From contig WTBR01000212.1 in the NCBI GenBank assembly GCA_013138975.1, positions 1 to 64,000 on the forward strand: a stretch of 64,000 nucleotides of DNA, given 5' to 3'. Shown piece after piece: positions 42,405 through 52,583 of this stretch. The notes under the pieces were generated by a model that saw only the letters and a list, made by a program, of their open reading frames with translations, was not told the origin of the DNA and did no database searches. A program made the translations under genes and the position numbers. Source of the stretch: Bacteroidales bacterium (lineage in GTDB: Bacteria > Bacteroidota > Bacteroidia > Bacteroidales > UBA12077). How positions within the stretch are numbered: the stretch's first letter is position 1; each line of letters begins with the position of its first letter.

Positions 42405-43640
42405 CTATTCAAATAAATATGGTGTTGGAAACGATATAATTTCAAAATCCTCACCTGAATTATTTGTATCTTGAAGTATTATTCTTCCGTTCACATTATC
42501 TTCGACTTTCCGTCTGCAACTTTCACTATTAAAGATTCCATTACAATATGTAAAACCGGCATCAATCGTTTCAGGTATTCTCTTATAAATTCCGCAATTT
42601 GCATAAGCTAAAGCTTCGAAACCGTCTAACACATCATTTGCCGGGAGTTTCATTAAAGTATACCCCTGAGTATTATTTGGTTCTGGAATTACTTCAAGTG
42701 CATTAGGATCATTTGTTTTAAATATAACTACAGATGAACCATAACTGTGTAATATCCAATCGTGTGTATTAGGTCTGTTTGCAAATATTTCTAACATATT
42801 GGGAACTTCCAGCACATCAATATCACGTTGGATATCCCGTAACAAAAATGTTTCCCAGGAAGCATTAGATAAATCAATACTATTAGGATTTCCATTAGGA
42901 TCATCTCTATGATTAATCCCATCCTGTGCTATAATTATACTTTTCCCGGGCATAATTGGATATTGCTTGCCTGTTCCGGGAACCATCCATACAAATGTCA
43001 GGTATACATTATCAATATCTCCACTAAATTCTGTTGGACTTGAATCCGCACTTCCATTAGCTCCATAGACTGTTGCAATGCATAAGCTATCTGCATATAA
43101 AACTTCTTCAGTATTATTATATATCTCAACAAAATGATCTGCATAATACGCTCTATCATTCAGTGTTGTTGTTCCTGTGTAAAAAACTTCTTTAATTAAA
43201 TACGTGCCTGGCAATGAGGATTTTAAATAAACAGATCCCAGATCAATATTTTCACTAAGGGATAAATCTTCAAGCGTAACGTTTAAATTTACCAACCTCC
43301 CGTTATCAATATCTTCCTGATCGATAATTGTTTCGCCATATTCAGAAGCTAATGCAGAAGATATTTTCTTGCCGAACGAAAGCCTGTATCCTCCTTTTTT
43401 AACATTCGAAAAACTTACATGTCCATTTTCAAGCGTTTGCTCACTTACACTTAGCCCGTTTTCCAGGTTTATTAATCGTACTGTTACTTCTACAGCTTCT
43501 GTAACATTATAATGACTTGGATAAAAAACCTGTACTTCAACATTAAATAATCTTGCATCTTGCTCAAAAATATCGTCTTCGCAAGCAAATGCTAGAATAA
43601 ATAAACTAATGAGTACAAATGATTTTATATAATTTTTCAT
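42405..43640 (-). CDS. DUF4876-like surface lipoprotein
   Basis: The ATG at 43640 gives a 411-aa lipoprotein with lipobox LAFAC (C20); a GTG two codons upstream is less likely. An N-terminal beta domain (about 30-130) resembles a prealbumin-like fold. The rest contains LIKEVFYTGTT, DHFVEIYNNTEEVLYADSL and LPGTYLIKEV-type lines typical of DUF4876 proteins, whose lamin-tail-like core is of unknown function. It starts 12 bp after the TonB receptor gene, a receptor-plus-lipoprotein pairing like SusC/SusD or XusA/XusB. By analogy it may hold the ligand for the receptor. No ligand can be read from the sequence. Confidence 0.8.
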   Translation of the reverse strand: MKNYIKSFVLISLFILAFACEDDIFEQDARLFNVEVQVFYPSHYNVTEAVEVTVRLINLENGLSVSEQTLENGHVSFSNVKKGGYRLSFGKKISSALASEYGETIIDQEDIDNGRLVNLNVTLEDLSLSENIDLGSVYLKSSLPGTYLIKEVFYTGTTTLNDRAYYADHFVEIYNNTEEVLYADSLCIATVYGANGSADSSPTEFSGDIDNVYLTFVWMVPGTGKQYPIMPGKSIIIAQDGINHRDDPNGNPNSIDLSNASWETFLLRDIQRDIDVLEVPNMLEIFANRPNTHDWILHSYGSSVVIFKTNDPNALEVIPEPNNTQGYTLMKLPANDVLDGFEALAYANCGIYKRIPETIDAGFTYCNGIFNSESCRRKVEDNVNGRIILQDTNNSGEDFEIISFPTPYLFE

Positions 43641-43652
43641 AATCACAAAATA

Positions 43653-46373
43653 TTAAAGTTTAAAATTTAATTCAGCACCAAAAAATAATGATGAATTAAG
43701 CTTTTCAATTGTGCCTGTTTTATAATTCATATATTTCGGATGATTCATAAACATATTATTTGCATAAAATGAGAAACTCATATTATTCTTCAATTCCTTA
43801 GTTAGCTTTAGGCTCATGTGCCATACAATCGGCCTATCGGAATCATAAAAATATGTTTTGTCATATTGCTTAACCAAATATGCGTACTCTGCTGAATAGG
43901 ATTGCTCTTCTGTTAATCTAAATTCGTTCCCGTCAGTATCAATGTAAGCTATTGGGTATTGATTATTTACATTTGTTTTTTGCTTCTGAATCCATTGTGT
44001 TTGAATAGCTAAAGATGCAACAAACTGTAGCCTCGGGATATGCTGAATAATTCTTAATGTTGAAGTTAAATTTTCAGATTCATATCCATTCGATTCATAA
44101 ACGCCTATATACTTATTATCATTTCCCGGATAATACTGACTATTTATAAATATATCATCTGTTTCGTCAGAAGTTTCTGTTAAACTCCATGCGCCCGAGA
44201 AATTAAAACTTGTTCCAATAACATCAATTTTACTTGTGTTAATTGTCATTTCAACTCCTTTACGTTTTATATTTTTTGTATTTACGGGTATCTTGTAATT
44301 ATCACGTAAAGTTGCAGTATCAACATTAGTATAATCTAAGGTAGGTTGTTCTCCTAAACCCGGAGTATAACTATATATTTCATATTGCGGATATGGAGTT
44401 AAAGCTAATATATCTTTAAAGCTATATCCTCCTTTTAGATCCTCTGAATAAACCGTAATATTTATAGAATTCCTTTTTATTTTATATGCTAAACCTCCCT
44501 CAATCTTAGTCATTTCTGAAGGGCGCATTTGCGAATTATCAGGATGAAATACTTTAGTTGTAATTACAGCCATGCTCTCATCTGAATAAGTGCTTGAATA
44601 CATATTATAACTTAAAGCGTCGAAATAAGCAGGATCCGGATATAAATAAATTAAACTAGGAGCTTTTGAAGTTATACCATACCCACCTCTTATGGTAAGA
44701 TTATCCAATAATGAATACGTAAGGTTTATTCTGGGTAGAAGTACTTGTCCAAACTCACCTTTTATAGGATTTATCGGCTGAACATTATCAAATCGCAAAC
44801 CTGCTTGTATTCTTAGATTTTTTGAAAACAATTTCATTCGTATCATATCTTCAATATAGAAGGATAGTTGATGTAATGCCGGAATATTTTTAAACGATAC
44901 AGGACGTAAAGAAGAAGATGAATAATAATTTTCATCAAAATACTTGCCATCACCCCAGTTAGCATCAATAGTATAGTTTATTCCCAACATAACTTTATTC
45001 TTCATTGTTCCCAATTTAAAATGAAAGTTATTATCAATATTAGCAAATAAATTAAATGGATTTCCATCGATATAATAACCTGTGTAATATTCAGATGGCA
45101 AAAAGATAGCCTCGTAAGTTTCATTTATTAATGATGTAGCCAATGGAGTTATACTTCCTGATTTTAAAATACGGCTATATGATTCTTGATTTTTATAATC
45201 AACCGTAACATTATAATTTATACAATTTGAAAGTGCCTTTTTTATACGAACTTTACCCGATGTTGTAAATCGCAAACCCTGATCTTCTGAATATCGCTTT
45301 TCCAGTGATGTTCCATCTTTATCTCTATCTTCATCGTATGTTCTAAATACCGACAGTTTTGTTGTAGTATATAATTTGTGATCAAATAAAGTATTGCTAT
45401 AAGTCAGTTTTCCTGTTACGCGGTTATAACTAGGACTTGACAATCTAACATCTGATTGTGAATAGGCATAATCGAAGTCCGCATTTACACTTCCAAGATT
45501 GTTTCTTAATTTAACACCTTTCCCGAGGTATACTTGTTTTGTGTTAGGGTTAAATTTTATTTTACCAATAAATGGAGTAACCCCGGCTTTGGTATTTACT
45601 ATAATAGCACCGGAGGTTAAATCTCCATGTTTAACAGAAGGGATCCCCCTAATTATCTCCACCGATTCAATATTATCTGTAGGTATTTGTCTTAAATCTA
45701 CCCCACCTCCACTAACTGTGGAAAAATATCCTTCAGCACCTATTTGTGCTGTATTAGTAACTTGTAAATTTGCATTATTCGACATTGGTGCTCCATCCAT
45801 TACAATGGCAGTTCCATATGCATCAATTTTATTGTTATCAGGATCAGAAGTTGAGCTGCGTAAGCTTGCCTGATTACGGGAATTTAAATCAGGATTTTCA
45901 GATACCTGACCCGGCAAAAGTTGCATTAGATCTCCAAGACTACTTGCTTGAATATGCTCAATTGCCTGAGATTCTATAAGTGAAGAAGTTGATAATTGAT
46001 TAGGATTTTCTTTTGCTGTAACAACAATTTCATCAATAGCCAGAGATAGATAAAGCATTTTCATGTCAATAATTCTATTATCGCCGGGTTTAAGTTCCAC
46101 CTCAACCTGCTTGTCTTGCAAGCCCATACGCGTAAAATATACGATATATTTACCGGCCGGAATATTATCCAAAATATAATTTCCTTTACTATCGGTAACA
46201 TACCACACATTTATTTCAGGTATAGTAGCAACAACACCAAACAAAGTTTCCTTTGTTGCTTCATCACAAATATTACCCTTAACTACACATAAGTTCTTGT
46301 TTTGAGCATATGTTGCTATGGTCAATCCTAAAAAGACTGAAGCTAAACATAAGCTAACCAATAACTTTCTCAT
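43653..46373 (-). CDS. TonB-dependent outer membrane receptor
   Basis: A 906-aa protein with a signal peptide (1-23), an N-terminal carboxypeptidase-regulatory-like beta domain (about 28-115), a TonB box-like EIVVTA, a plug (about 130-260, with VEIIRGIPSVKHGDLTSGAI) and a barrel ending in Leu after alternating residues (GAELNFKL). It lacks SusC-specific features and is paired with a DUF4876-like lipoprotein and not with SusD, so polysaccharide is not the expected substrate. The company of an iron-sulfur membrane protein suggests a metal, haem or siderophore ligand; this is an inference. It starts about 70 bp after the Ycf48/PKD gene. Confidence 0.9.
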   Translation of the reverse strand: MRKLLVSLCLASVFLGLTIATYAQNKNLCVVKGNICDEATKETLFGVVATIPEINVWYVTDSKGNYILDNIPAGKYIVYFTRMGLQDKQVEVELKPGDNRIIDMKMLYLSLAIDEIVVTAKENPNQLSTSSLIESQAIEHIQASSLGDLMQLLPGQVSENPDLNSRNQASLRSSTSDPDNNKIDAYGTAIVMDGAPMSNNANLQVTNTAQIGAEGYFSTVSGGGVDLRQIPTDNIESVEIIRGIPSVKHGDLTSGAIIVNTKAGVTPFIGKIKFNPNTKQVYLGKGVKLRNNLGSVNADFDYAYSQSDVRLSSPSYNRVTGKLTYSNTLFDHKLYTTTKLSVFRTYDEDRDKDGTSLEKRYSEDQGLRFTTSGKVRIKKALSNCINYNVTVDYKNQESYSRILKSGSITPLATSLINETYEAIFLPSEYYTGYYIDGNPFNLFANIDNNFHFKLGTMKNKVMLGINYTIDANWGDGKYFDENYYSSSSLRPVSFKNIPALHQLSFYIEDMIRMKLFSKNLRIQAGLRFDNVQPINPIKGEFGQVLLPRINLTYSLLDNLTIRGGYGITSKAPSLIYLYPDPAYFDALSYNMYSSTYSDESMAVITTKVFHPDNSQMRPSEMTKIEGGLAYKIKRNSINITVYSEDLKGGYSFKDILALTPYPQYEIYSYTPGLGEQPTLDYTNVDTATLRDNYKIPVNTKNIKRKGVEMTINTSKIDVIGTSFNFSGAWSLTETSDETDDIFINSQYYPGNDNKYIGVYESNGYESENLTSTLRIIQHIPRLQFVASLAIQTQWIQKQKTNVNNQYPIAYIDTDGNEFRLTEEQSYSAEYAYLVKQYDKTYFYDSDRPIVWHMSLKLTKELKNNMSFSFYANNMFMNHPKYMNYKTGTIEKLNSSLFFGAELNFKL

Positions 46374-46443
46374 AACTCTCCTATTTATTATTTTTAAAAC
46401 TAACGGTCAAGCATAAAGCTTAACCGTTAGTTTTATTTAAAGT

Positions 46444-49386
46444 TTATTGAACAATCAATTTCATGGTATGATTAATACCGGCATTATTATTAACTTTTAC
46501 AAAGTATAAACCTTTATTTATGTCAATGTCAAGTTCAATTAATGATGAAGAACTATATCTCTTGGATATTAATTGACGTCCTTCTGTATTATAAATTTCT
46601 ACAGAAATTTCGCCATCGTACATATTACCCAAGTCTATGTATAATTTATCATTAACAACAGGGTTAGGATATACTTTAATGCTTGATGCATCAATTAAAT
46701 CAACACCTGTAGTTACAAGTTCAATTTTTTTAGAAATGGAAGCTTTCTTACAGCGACTATTACCATTTAATGTAACTGTATATGTACCATAATCATCATA
46801 TGTATACACAGGGCTTAAGTCTGTACTCACTTCAGTATCACCAAAACTCCAATTACTAGCTATTATATTCTCAGATTTATCTGTAAATGTTACAATTTTA
46901 TCTTCGATACTGTATTCAAAATCCACAACAGGAGTTTGGTAATTATCAATATAACTAATTGATGTTAAGCCTTTAGATGAAAAAGCAAATATTTTTCCAT
47001 TAAAAATAGTTAACTCAAAGAAAGATGCAGATAAACCTTTACCCATATTCACCCAACTTTCACCAAAATCTTCAGTCACATTTAAAATATTAACATCTCT
47101 ACCTGTCATAAACTTATCTGCACCCAAAGAAATTATATCCCATGAATAACCAGATACAGTTAAATCAACATTTACAAAACGATCGGTTGTCTTAAAAACA
47201 CCATTTCCGCTACAAGCAAAAATAGTATCATTATTTAAAACTAACATTTCAGTAATATATCCGAAAGCTTCATTAGAAATATTTATCCAAGTGTTTCCAC
47301 TATCTTCAGTTTTTAATAAAATTTTATTTCCTGCAACAAATCCTATTTCACCACTTGGAGCAAAAGCTATATCTGTAATCGTTGAACTAAAATCATTTTC
47401 CTGAAAAATATCATTACTTGATTTTACCCAAGCAGAACCTTTATCGCTTGTTTTGTAAATAAATCCATATTTATTACTTTCAGCATCTTGCCATCGTAAA
47501 ACAACAAAAGCATTGTTTTCATCGATTTGTTCCATTGCATAAAAATATACTTTCAGTCCAGCAACAGGATCAAGTGTTTCGTCACTAGAACCATCAGAAA
47601 AAGCAGTTAAAGGAACTTCTGTCCAGTTTTCTCCTTGATCAGTAGTTTTTAACATAAATCCATTTGCACTACCTGCAGCTGATGAACAGTTTAAACCATT
47701 GTTATCATCGAAAAACATAACATCATTTATAGTTTGACCATCCAGTTCAGCAGGAATATCAAATTCTGACCATGATTCCCCACCATTTACAGATTTAATA
47801 ATTGTAGAACTGTTACCAACAGCAATTGCAATGTCATCGTTAAATACGTGCATTTTCTGTAATATCTGATCTATTTCTAGTTGATTTTTTGACCAAAATG
47901 CTCCAACGGAACTAATCGTAATTTCCTGTGTTGCAGTAACTTTTTCAATATAATTATCCGCAGTTAATTTTACAGTAAACGTTCCTAATTCCGAAAATAC
48001 ATGCGAAGTAGTTAATTCGTCAGCAGAACCTGATAGTTCTCCGAAATTCCATTCAAACTCAGCACAATTTTTACTTGTATTTGTAAAAAATACATTATTA
48101 CCGTCTTCACTATAATAAGTAAAATCTGCTGTTGGTTCGAGTACAGTAATATCATGTGTAATAGAATCTTCTGCAACTGCGTTTCCACCAATCAATTTAA
48201 TTGTGTGCGTGTCATAATCAGCAAATCTATAAATAGGATCAACTACATTAGAAATACTATCAACAGAACTAGTATCAACATTAAACTTCCAAGTATAACT
48301 TCCACAATTTTCACTCTCATTTGTAAATTGAGCTTCGCTTCCTTTAAATAAATACGAGAACTCAATTACAGGATCTTTTAATTCGCTTGGATGCAATATA
48401 TTTATGATTCCACCACTACCCAAAGCATAAATAGCATCATTAAAAATAGTTAAATCCCAAAAACTAGTAGTTTGTCCTATATTAGCTTCTATCCAATTTT
48501 CTCCTCCATCAATAGTTCTTACCGTTTTCGAAGAAGTAAATCCTGAAAATATGATTTCATCATCAGCAAAATACAATACATCAAAAGAACCAATATCATT
48601 TAATGCAGTAACAGTTACTCCAGCATTTTCGGTATAAAAAGTACCCTTAGTAGTTGCTAAATAAACTTTATTAGCATCAATTACTCTTAAATCATTAACA
48701 GATAAAAACGCAGCATCTGTATAATCTGTCCAATTTGCACCACCATCAGTAGATTTCATGAACATACTTGAAGAGCCTCCAATATAAACAACATCATCAA
48801 TAAACTCAATCGAATTAACATTTACACTTCCAAGGTCATCACTTGAAATAGACCAATTCAATCCTTTATCGGTAGACTTAAATACATAACTATGTTTAGT
48901 TGTAGTAAGTTCTTCTTCCCATTGTAATGCTGCATAAGCTATATCACCGGACACTTGTAAAGCACGGAAATTTACTTTTTTCCCGGCAAGCGGATCAATA
49001 ACATCATTTCCTGAAGCATCAGAGAAATTTGACATAGCAAGCTCAGCCCAGTTTTCTCCGGCATCAGTAGATTTTAACATGATAGCATTATAAGGATCAA
49101 CTTTAGTAGAAATAATAAATCCTATTTGGTCATCAGCAAAATCAACATCCATAAAGTGATATTCAACTTCGTTTGGTAAAACAAAATTCATAGAACTCCA
49201 TGTTTCCCCACCATCAGTTGTTTTTATAAGAATAGTGTCGTTACCAACTACAATTGCGTTTTGATTATCGAAAGCATACAGCTTGTTTGATGTTTCACCT
49301 GTGCCTAAATCGACAGATTTCCACTGTGCCATTAACAATCCTGGAATTATTAAAAGCCATAATAGAATTAAAGTAAATTTTTTCAT
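46444..49386 (-). CDS. Secreted Ycf48/BNR-propeller and PKD protein with T9SS sorting domain
   Basis: A 980-aa protein with a signal peptide (1-20). It has two Ycf48-like propellers (about 25-335 and 505-810) built from repeats with KTTDGGETW or KSTDGGANW, interleaved with PKD domains (about 340-415, 418-495 and 825-895), and a type IX sorting domain (about 905-980, VYPNPVVND). The two halves are homologous, showing an internal duplication. No catalytic motif. It is the first gene of the cluster leading to the TonB receptor and could be the surface component, but substrate binding cannot be read from the sequence. Confidence 0.82.
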   Translation of the reverse strand: MKKFTLILLWLLIIPGLLMAQWKSVDLGTGETSNKLYAFDNQNAIVVGNDTILIKTTDGGETWSSMNFVLPNEVEYHFMDVDFADDQIGFIISTKVDPYNAIMLKSTDAGENWAELAMSNFSDASGNDVIDPLAGKKVNFRALQVSGDIAYAALQWEEELTTTKHSYVFKSTDKGLNWSISSDDLGSVNVNSIEFIDDVVYIGGSSSMFMKSTDGGANWTDYTDAAFLSVNDLRVIDANKVYLATTKGTFYTENAGVTVTALNDIGSFDVLYFADDEIIFSGFTSSKTVRTIDGGENWIEANIGQTTSFWDLTIFNDAIYALGSGGIINILHPSELKDPVIEFSYLFKGSEAQFTNESENCGSYTWKFNVDTSSVDSISNVVDPIYRFADYDTHTIKLIGGNAVAEDSITHDITVLEPTADFTYYSEDGNNVFFTNTSKNCAEFEWNFGELSGSADELTTSHVFSELGTFTVKLTADNYIEKVTATQEITISSVGAFWSKNQLEIDQILQKMHVFNDDIAIAVGNSSTIIKSVNGGESWSEFDIPAELDGQTINDVMFFDDNNGLNCSSAAGSANGFMLKTTDQGENWTEVPLTAFSDGSSDETLDPVAGLKVYFYAMEQIDENNAFVVLRWQDAESNKYGFIYKTSDKGSAWVKSSNDIFQENDFSSTITDIAFAPSGEIGFVAGNKILLKTEDSGNTWINISNEAFGYITEMLVLNNDTIFACSGNGVFKTTDRFVNVDLTVSGYSWDIISLGADKFMTGRDVNILNVTEDFGESWVNMGKGLSASFFELTIFNGKIFAFSSKGLTSISYIDNYQTPVVDFEYSIEDKIVTFTDKSENIIASNWSFGDTEVSTDLSPVYTYDDYGTYTVTLNGNSRCKKASISKKIELVTTGVDLIDASSIKVYPNPVVNDKLYIDLGNMYDGEISVEIYNTEGRQLISKRYSSSSLIELDIDINKGLYFVKVNNNAGINHTMKLIVQ

Positions 49387-49442
49387 ACGCAGTATTTTTA
49401 ATTTAACAATTAATATATAATCCGCTAAAGAATAATATTTGG

Positions 49443-49480
49443 AAATTAAAAACGCCCCATTAAAAAATTACGGAGCGATT
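49443..49480 (-). terminator. Probable terminator of the AraC-type regulator gene
   Basis: On the minus strand CGCTCCGTAA pairs with TAATGGGGCG (49453-49477, two G-U pairs) and is followed by TTTTTAATTT. It is about 55 bp past the regulator's stop codon. Confidence 0.6.
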
Positions 49481-49531
49481 AGGAGTCTCAATTTTAAAAT
49501 TGAAGCTTATTATTTGTTGACTATAAGACTT

Positions 49532-50740
49532 TTAACCTGCCATATTTATTTCAACATTTTCATGCTTCAATTTTAAAAATTCGGTTGGTGTTTTACCTAA
49601 ATGAGTTTTAAAGCACCTATTAAAAGTTGATTTTGAATTAAACCCACATTCAAAAGCTAAAGCTAGCAAAGTGAAATTTTTATATTTCGGTTCATCCAGT
49701 TTCTCTAAAAGTAACTCCAAACGAAAAGAGTTTATAAAATCGGTAAATGTTTGATTATATTTTATTTTTATAACATATGCTAAATGATGAGATGGAATCT
49801 TAATCAATCCTGCCAATTTTACTCGGCTTAAATGCTGATCCAGAAAAGGTTTCTCTTCGAATATATATTTTTTAAGCATTAGCAAATATTCTTCAAGAGT
49901 ATCTTCACAAAGGCCAAAAGCATTATGGCAATCATCCAATTCAGGTATAAGTTCATCTTCACTTTGCTCCTTATCAAGATAATACGACATCTTAATTTCG
50001 ATATAAGCCAATAATTTATTTAGTAATTTCAAGAAATCAAGAATCCCGGTAAAATTGCTTCCAATAAAACTAAATACTATTATATATGCCGAAATAACGA
50101 TGTTCATTACAAATAAATTTGCAGGGAATATATGAATCTGCCCTACCTCTAATAAGCGATAAATAATAATGAAAATATTCAATGAAAAGGTAACATACAA
50201 TAATATCTTTATCCATAAAAATCCTATTTTCTCTTGCCCTTTTCTTTTATTTGCAGGCTTATATAAATCTCTGTATGTAAAAAAAGTTAACATTAAATAA
50301 AAGGTATTTAATATTAGCTTGGAAAAATTATAAACCACACTACAAGGTTTATTACTTAAATAACATCCAAAATGGCTTGAACATACCGATATTCCTACGT
50401 TTTGAGAAAACTCAGGAATATGAAGCAAATAAAAAACAACTAAAGGAGTTAAATGAAGAAGGTTTTTAATATTGAAAGAAAAATGTGGATCTAATTGAGC
50501 CTGAACATAAAAATATAACATTGGTGCATGCAGCAAAAGTGTCCCAAACACAAACTGTGAAAACCTGATATTCATTACATAATTCCCGGTAGCTACATAA
50601 TAAAATCCTAATTGTGAAAGTATAGCTAATACTGACCATGCAATAATAATATGATCTGATTTAGATTTATTTGATTTTAAAAGTAATGAGCCCCCAATAA
50701 AAATTAGCATTCCAATGCATACAAGAAATATACTTTCCAT
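49532..50740 (-). CDS. Membrane-anchored AraC-family transcriptional regulator
   Basis: A 402-aa protein. The first 235 residues contain about seven hydrophobic helices. A linker is followed by an AraC/XylS HTH domain (about 295-395) with the second-helix signature LALAFECGFNSKSTFNRCFK and the end GKTPTEFLK. In Bacteroidota such 7TM-AraC proteins are thought to sense signals in the membrane. It lies directly upstream of the TonB receptor cluster on the same strand but is separated by a terminator, so it is the best candidate regulator of that cluster. Confidence 0.88.
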   Translation of the reverse strand: MESIFLVCIGMLIFIGGSLLLKSNKSKSDHIIIAWSVLAILSQLGFYYVATGNYVMNIRFSQFVFGTLLLHAPMLYFYVQAQLDPHFSFNIKNLLHLTPLVVFYLLHIPEFSQNVGISVCSSHFGCYLSNKPCSVVYNFSKLILNTFYLMLTFFTYRDLYKPANKRKGQEKIGFLWIKILLYVTFSLNIFIIIYRLLEVGQIHIFPANLFVMNIVISAYIIVFSFIGSNFTGILDFLKLLNKLLAYIEIKMSYYLDKEQSEDELIPELDDCHNAFGLCEDTLEEYLLMLKKYIFEEKPFLDQHLSRVKLAGLIKIPSHHLAYVIKIKYNQTFTDFINSFRLELLLEKLDEPKYKNFTLLALAFECGFNSKSTFNRCFKTHLGKTPTEFLKLKHENVEINMAG

Positions 50741-51087
50741 AGCCCTATAATTTAAATTAATAAATATTAATAATACTTTGATATGATCAAGTAATATAAA
50801 ATACCCGCCTCTAATATAGACATTATTATATATCTTGATACTTATAGTATAATTTTTTGTTTAACGTGATTGTTAGAAAATTGTTATGTGCTGTAAATCA
50901 GTATATAAGACCAATATGTTATAAAACAGGTATGAGGCTGTAACTTTTTTAAGATCAGCCGCTTGTATAAGTTAGCTATTTGTTTTCATGAACAAAATAC
51001 ACTTTTTATATGATTATTAAGGCTAAATCACAAATCATGAAATTAGCAACATAATTATAAAGATTTACATGTTATCATTAATTAAAA

Positions 51088-51240
51088 ATGGGTTGCGGGT
51101 TTGCAACTATACGGGATTTCGCTGCGTTTCAGTATCCCCTGTTACCGAAAGTTGAAGATAGTACAAAGTTTACTAAACACCAAGCCCCCAGCTTAAGATT
51201 AACCCAATGTTGGCGGTTCGTTCTTTGTTAATTTCTTTTC
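51088..51240. repeat. Repeat-like non-coding segment upstream of the methyltransferase
   Basis: A GC-richer island in AT-rich surroundings, with GGGTTGCGGGTTTGCAACTA, GGGATTTCGCTGCGTTTCAG, CAAGCCCCCAGCTTAAG and AACCCAATGTTGGCGG. The words GGGTT near its start and AACCC near its end could pair. Segments with a GGGATTTCGCTGCGTTTCAG core recur next to accessory genes in Bacteroidota, from memory. Only one copy is in this window, so repeat status is not proven here. Confidence 0.4.
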
Positions 51241-51254
51241 CATTTATATATTTG
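51225..51254 (+). promoter_or_regulatory. Promoter of the HTH-methyltransferase gene
   Basis: TTG at 51225-51227, then 19 bases, then TATATTTG at 51247-51254: a perfect match to the Bacteroidota TTG/TAnnTTTG pattern. The start codon lies about 52 bases downstream. A second possible box (TATTTTTG near 51274) overlaps the transcribed leader. Confidence 0.65.
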
Positions 51255-51306
51255 TATTATTCAATTTAATAAATATTTTTGTAACCATTGTGTAAGGTTA
51301 ATCAAT

Positions 51307-52542
51307 ATGGTTATGACTAAATATTTATCCCTAGCAGAAACTGCAGAATTAATTGGTAAAAGTAAAGAAACTTTAAGGAGATGGGACAGAGAAGGTAAAT
51401 TTTCTGCTGTTAGAGAACCAATAAGTAACTATCGGATTTATCCAAAAGAACAAGTTGAAAATTTACTTTCAAATTACTTAGATACAGATATTCAAGAAAC
51501 AAGGTCTAATACCATTAAGCCCCAAAATGAGTATTCAGTTTTAGAATTATTCGCAGGTGCGGGAGGCTTAGCAATTGGTCTTGAAAAAGCAGGATTAAAG
51601 TGTGTTGCGTTAAATGAGATAAACAAATGGGCTTGTCAAACCTTACGCAGCAATCGTCCAAATTGGGAAATATTAGAAGGTGATGTTAAAGAATTTGATT
51701 TTACCAAGTTTCATAATAAAGTTGATGTTGTTACTGGTGGATTTCCTTGCCAAGCGTTCAGTTACGCTGGAAAACAACTTGGACTTGCAGATGCAAGAGG
51801 AACACTTTTTTATGAATTTGCCAGAGTAGTTAAAGAAGTAAATCCACCTATTTGTATTGGAGAAAATGTTAGAGGTTTATTAAGTCATGAAAAAGGTAAA
51901 ACCTTAGAAGGAATGATTTCTATTTTAGATGAGATAGGTTATAATGTAATGCCTGTTCAAGTTCTAAAAGCTATTAAATACAACGTTCCACAAAAAAGGG
52001 AAAGGATAATTATAGTAGGTATTAGAAAAGATATCGATATTAAATATGATTATCCTAAACCATACAATCATATATATAATTTAAAAGATGCTTTAAAAAA
52101 GGGGGATCTATATAATTGTGATGTTCCAAATTCAGATGGTGCAAAATACCCTGACAGCAAAAAGGAAGTATTAGATTTAGTCCCACCTAAAGGTTATTGG
52201 CGAGATTTACCAATTGATATTCAAAAAGAATTTATGGGAGGCAGTTTTTATCTTGGAGGAGGAAAAACTGGGATAGCTAGAAGAATTGGCTGGGATGAAC
52301 CTTGTCTAACTTTGACTTGTAGTCCTGCTCAGAAGCAGACCGAAAGATGTCATCCAGAAGAAACCAGACCTTTTACAGTTCGTGAATATGCACGCATTCA
52401 AACTTTTCCGGATGATTGGCATTTTGAAGGCTCTGTAGCTCAGCGATATAAGCAAATTGGAAATGCAGTGCCTATCAATTTAGGAAAGGAAATAGGTTAT
52501 TCAATAATTAAGTTTTTGAATAATTATTACGATACTTTATGA
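51307..52542 (+). CDS. DNA (cytosine-5) methyltransferase with N-terminal HTH domain
   Basis: A 411-aa enzyme that should methylate cytosine C5 at a specific DNA site. Residues about 4-55 form a MerR-type helix-turn-helix (SLAETAELIGKSKETLRRWD). The methyltransferase motifs are complete: ELFAGAGG (80-87), GGFPCQ with catalytic C148, ENV (186-188), QKRER (229-233), a target-recognition region (about 255-340), the TVREYARIQTFPD helix and QIGNAVP (383-389). It is followed after about 40 bp by a broken restriction endonuclease gene, so it is the surviving half of a type II system. The HTH fusion could let it control its own promoter, as in some other C5 methyltransferases. The recognition site cannot be read from sequence. 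Confidence 0.93.
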   Translation: MVMTKYLSLAETAELIGKSKETLRRWDREGKFSAVREPISNYRIYPKEQVENLLSNYLDTDIQETRSNTIKPQNEYSVLELFAGAGGLAIGLEKAGLKCVALNEINKWACQTLRSNRPNWEILEGDVKEFDFTKFHNKVDVVTGGFPCQAFSYAGKQLGLADARGTLFYEFARVVKEVNPPICIGENVRGLLSHEKGKTLEGMISILDEIGYNVMPVQVLKAIKYNVPQKRERIIIVGIRKDIDIKYDYPKPYNHIYNLKDALKKGDLYNCDVPNSDGAKYPDSKKEVLDLVPPKGYWRDLPIDIQKEFMGGSFYLGGGKTGIARRIGWDEPCLTLTCSPAQKQTERCHPEETRPFTVREYARIQTFPDDWHFEGSVAQRYKQIGNAVPINLGKEIGYSIIKFLNNYYDTL

Positions 52543-52583
52543 TAAAACTCTACTCTTGATTTAGTTAGACCTAAAGTAGTTTT

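Larger units (their letters stand above)
50741..51306. other. Non-coding gap between the AraC regulator and the methyltransferase
   Basis: About 570 bp without a gene. The first half (50741-51087) is AT-rich and should hold the regulator's promoter, which I cannot place. The second half holds the GC-richer segment at 51088-51240 and the methyltransferase promoter. Confidence 0.55.
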
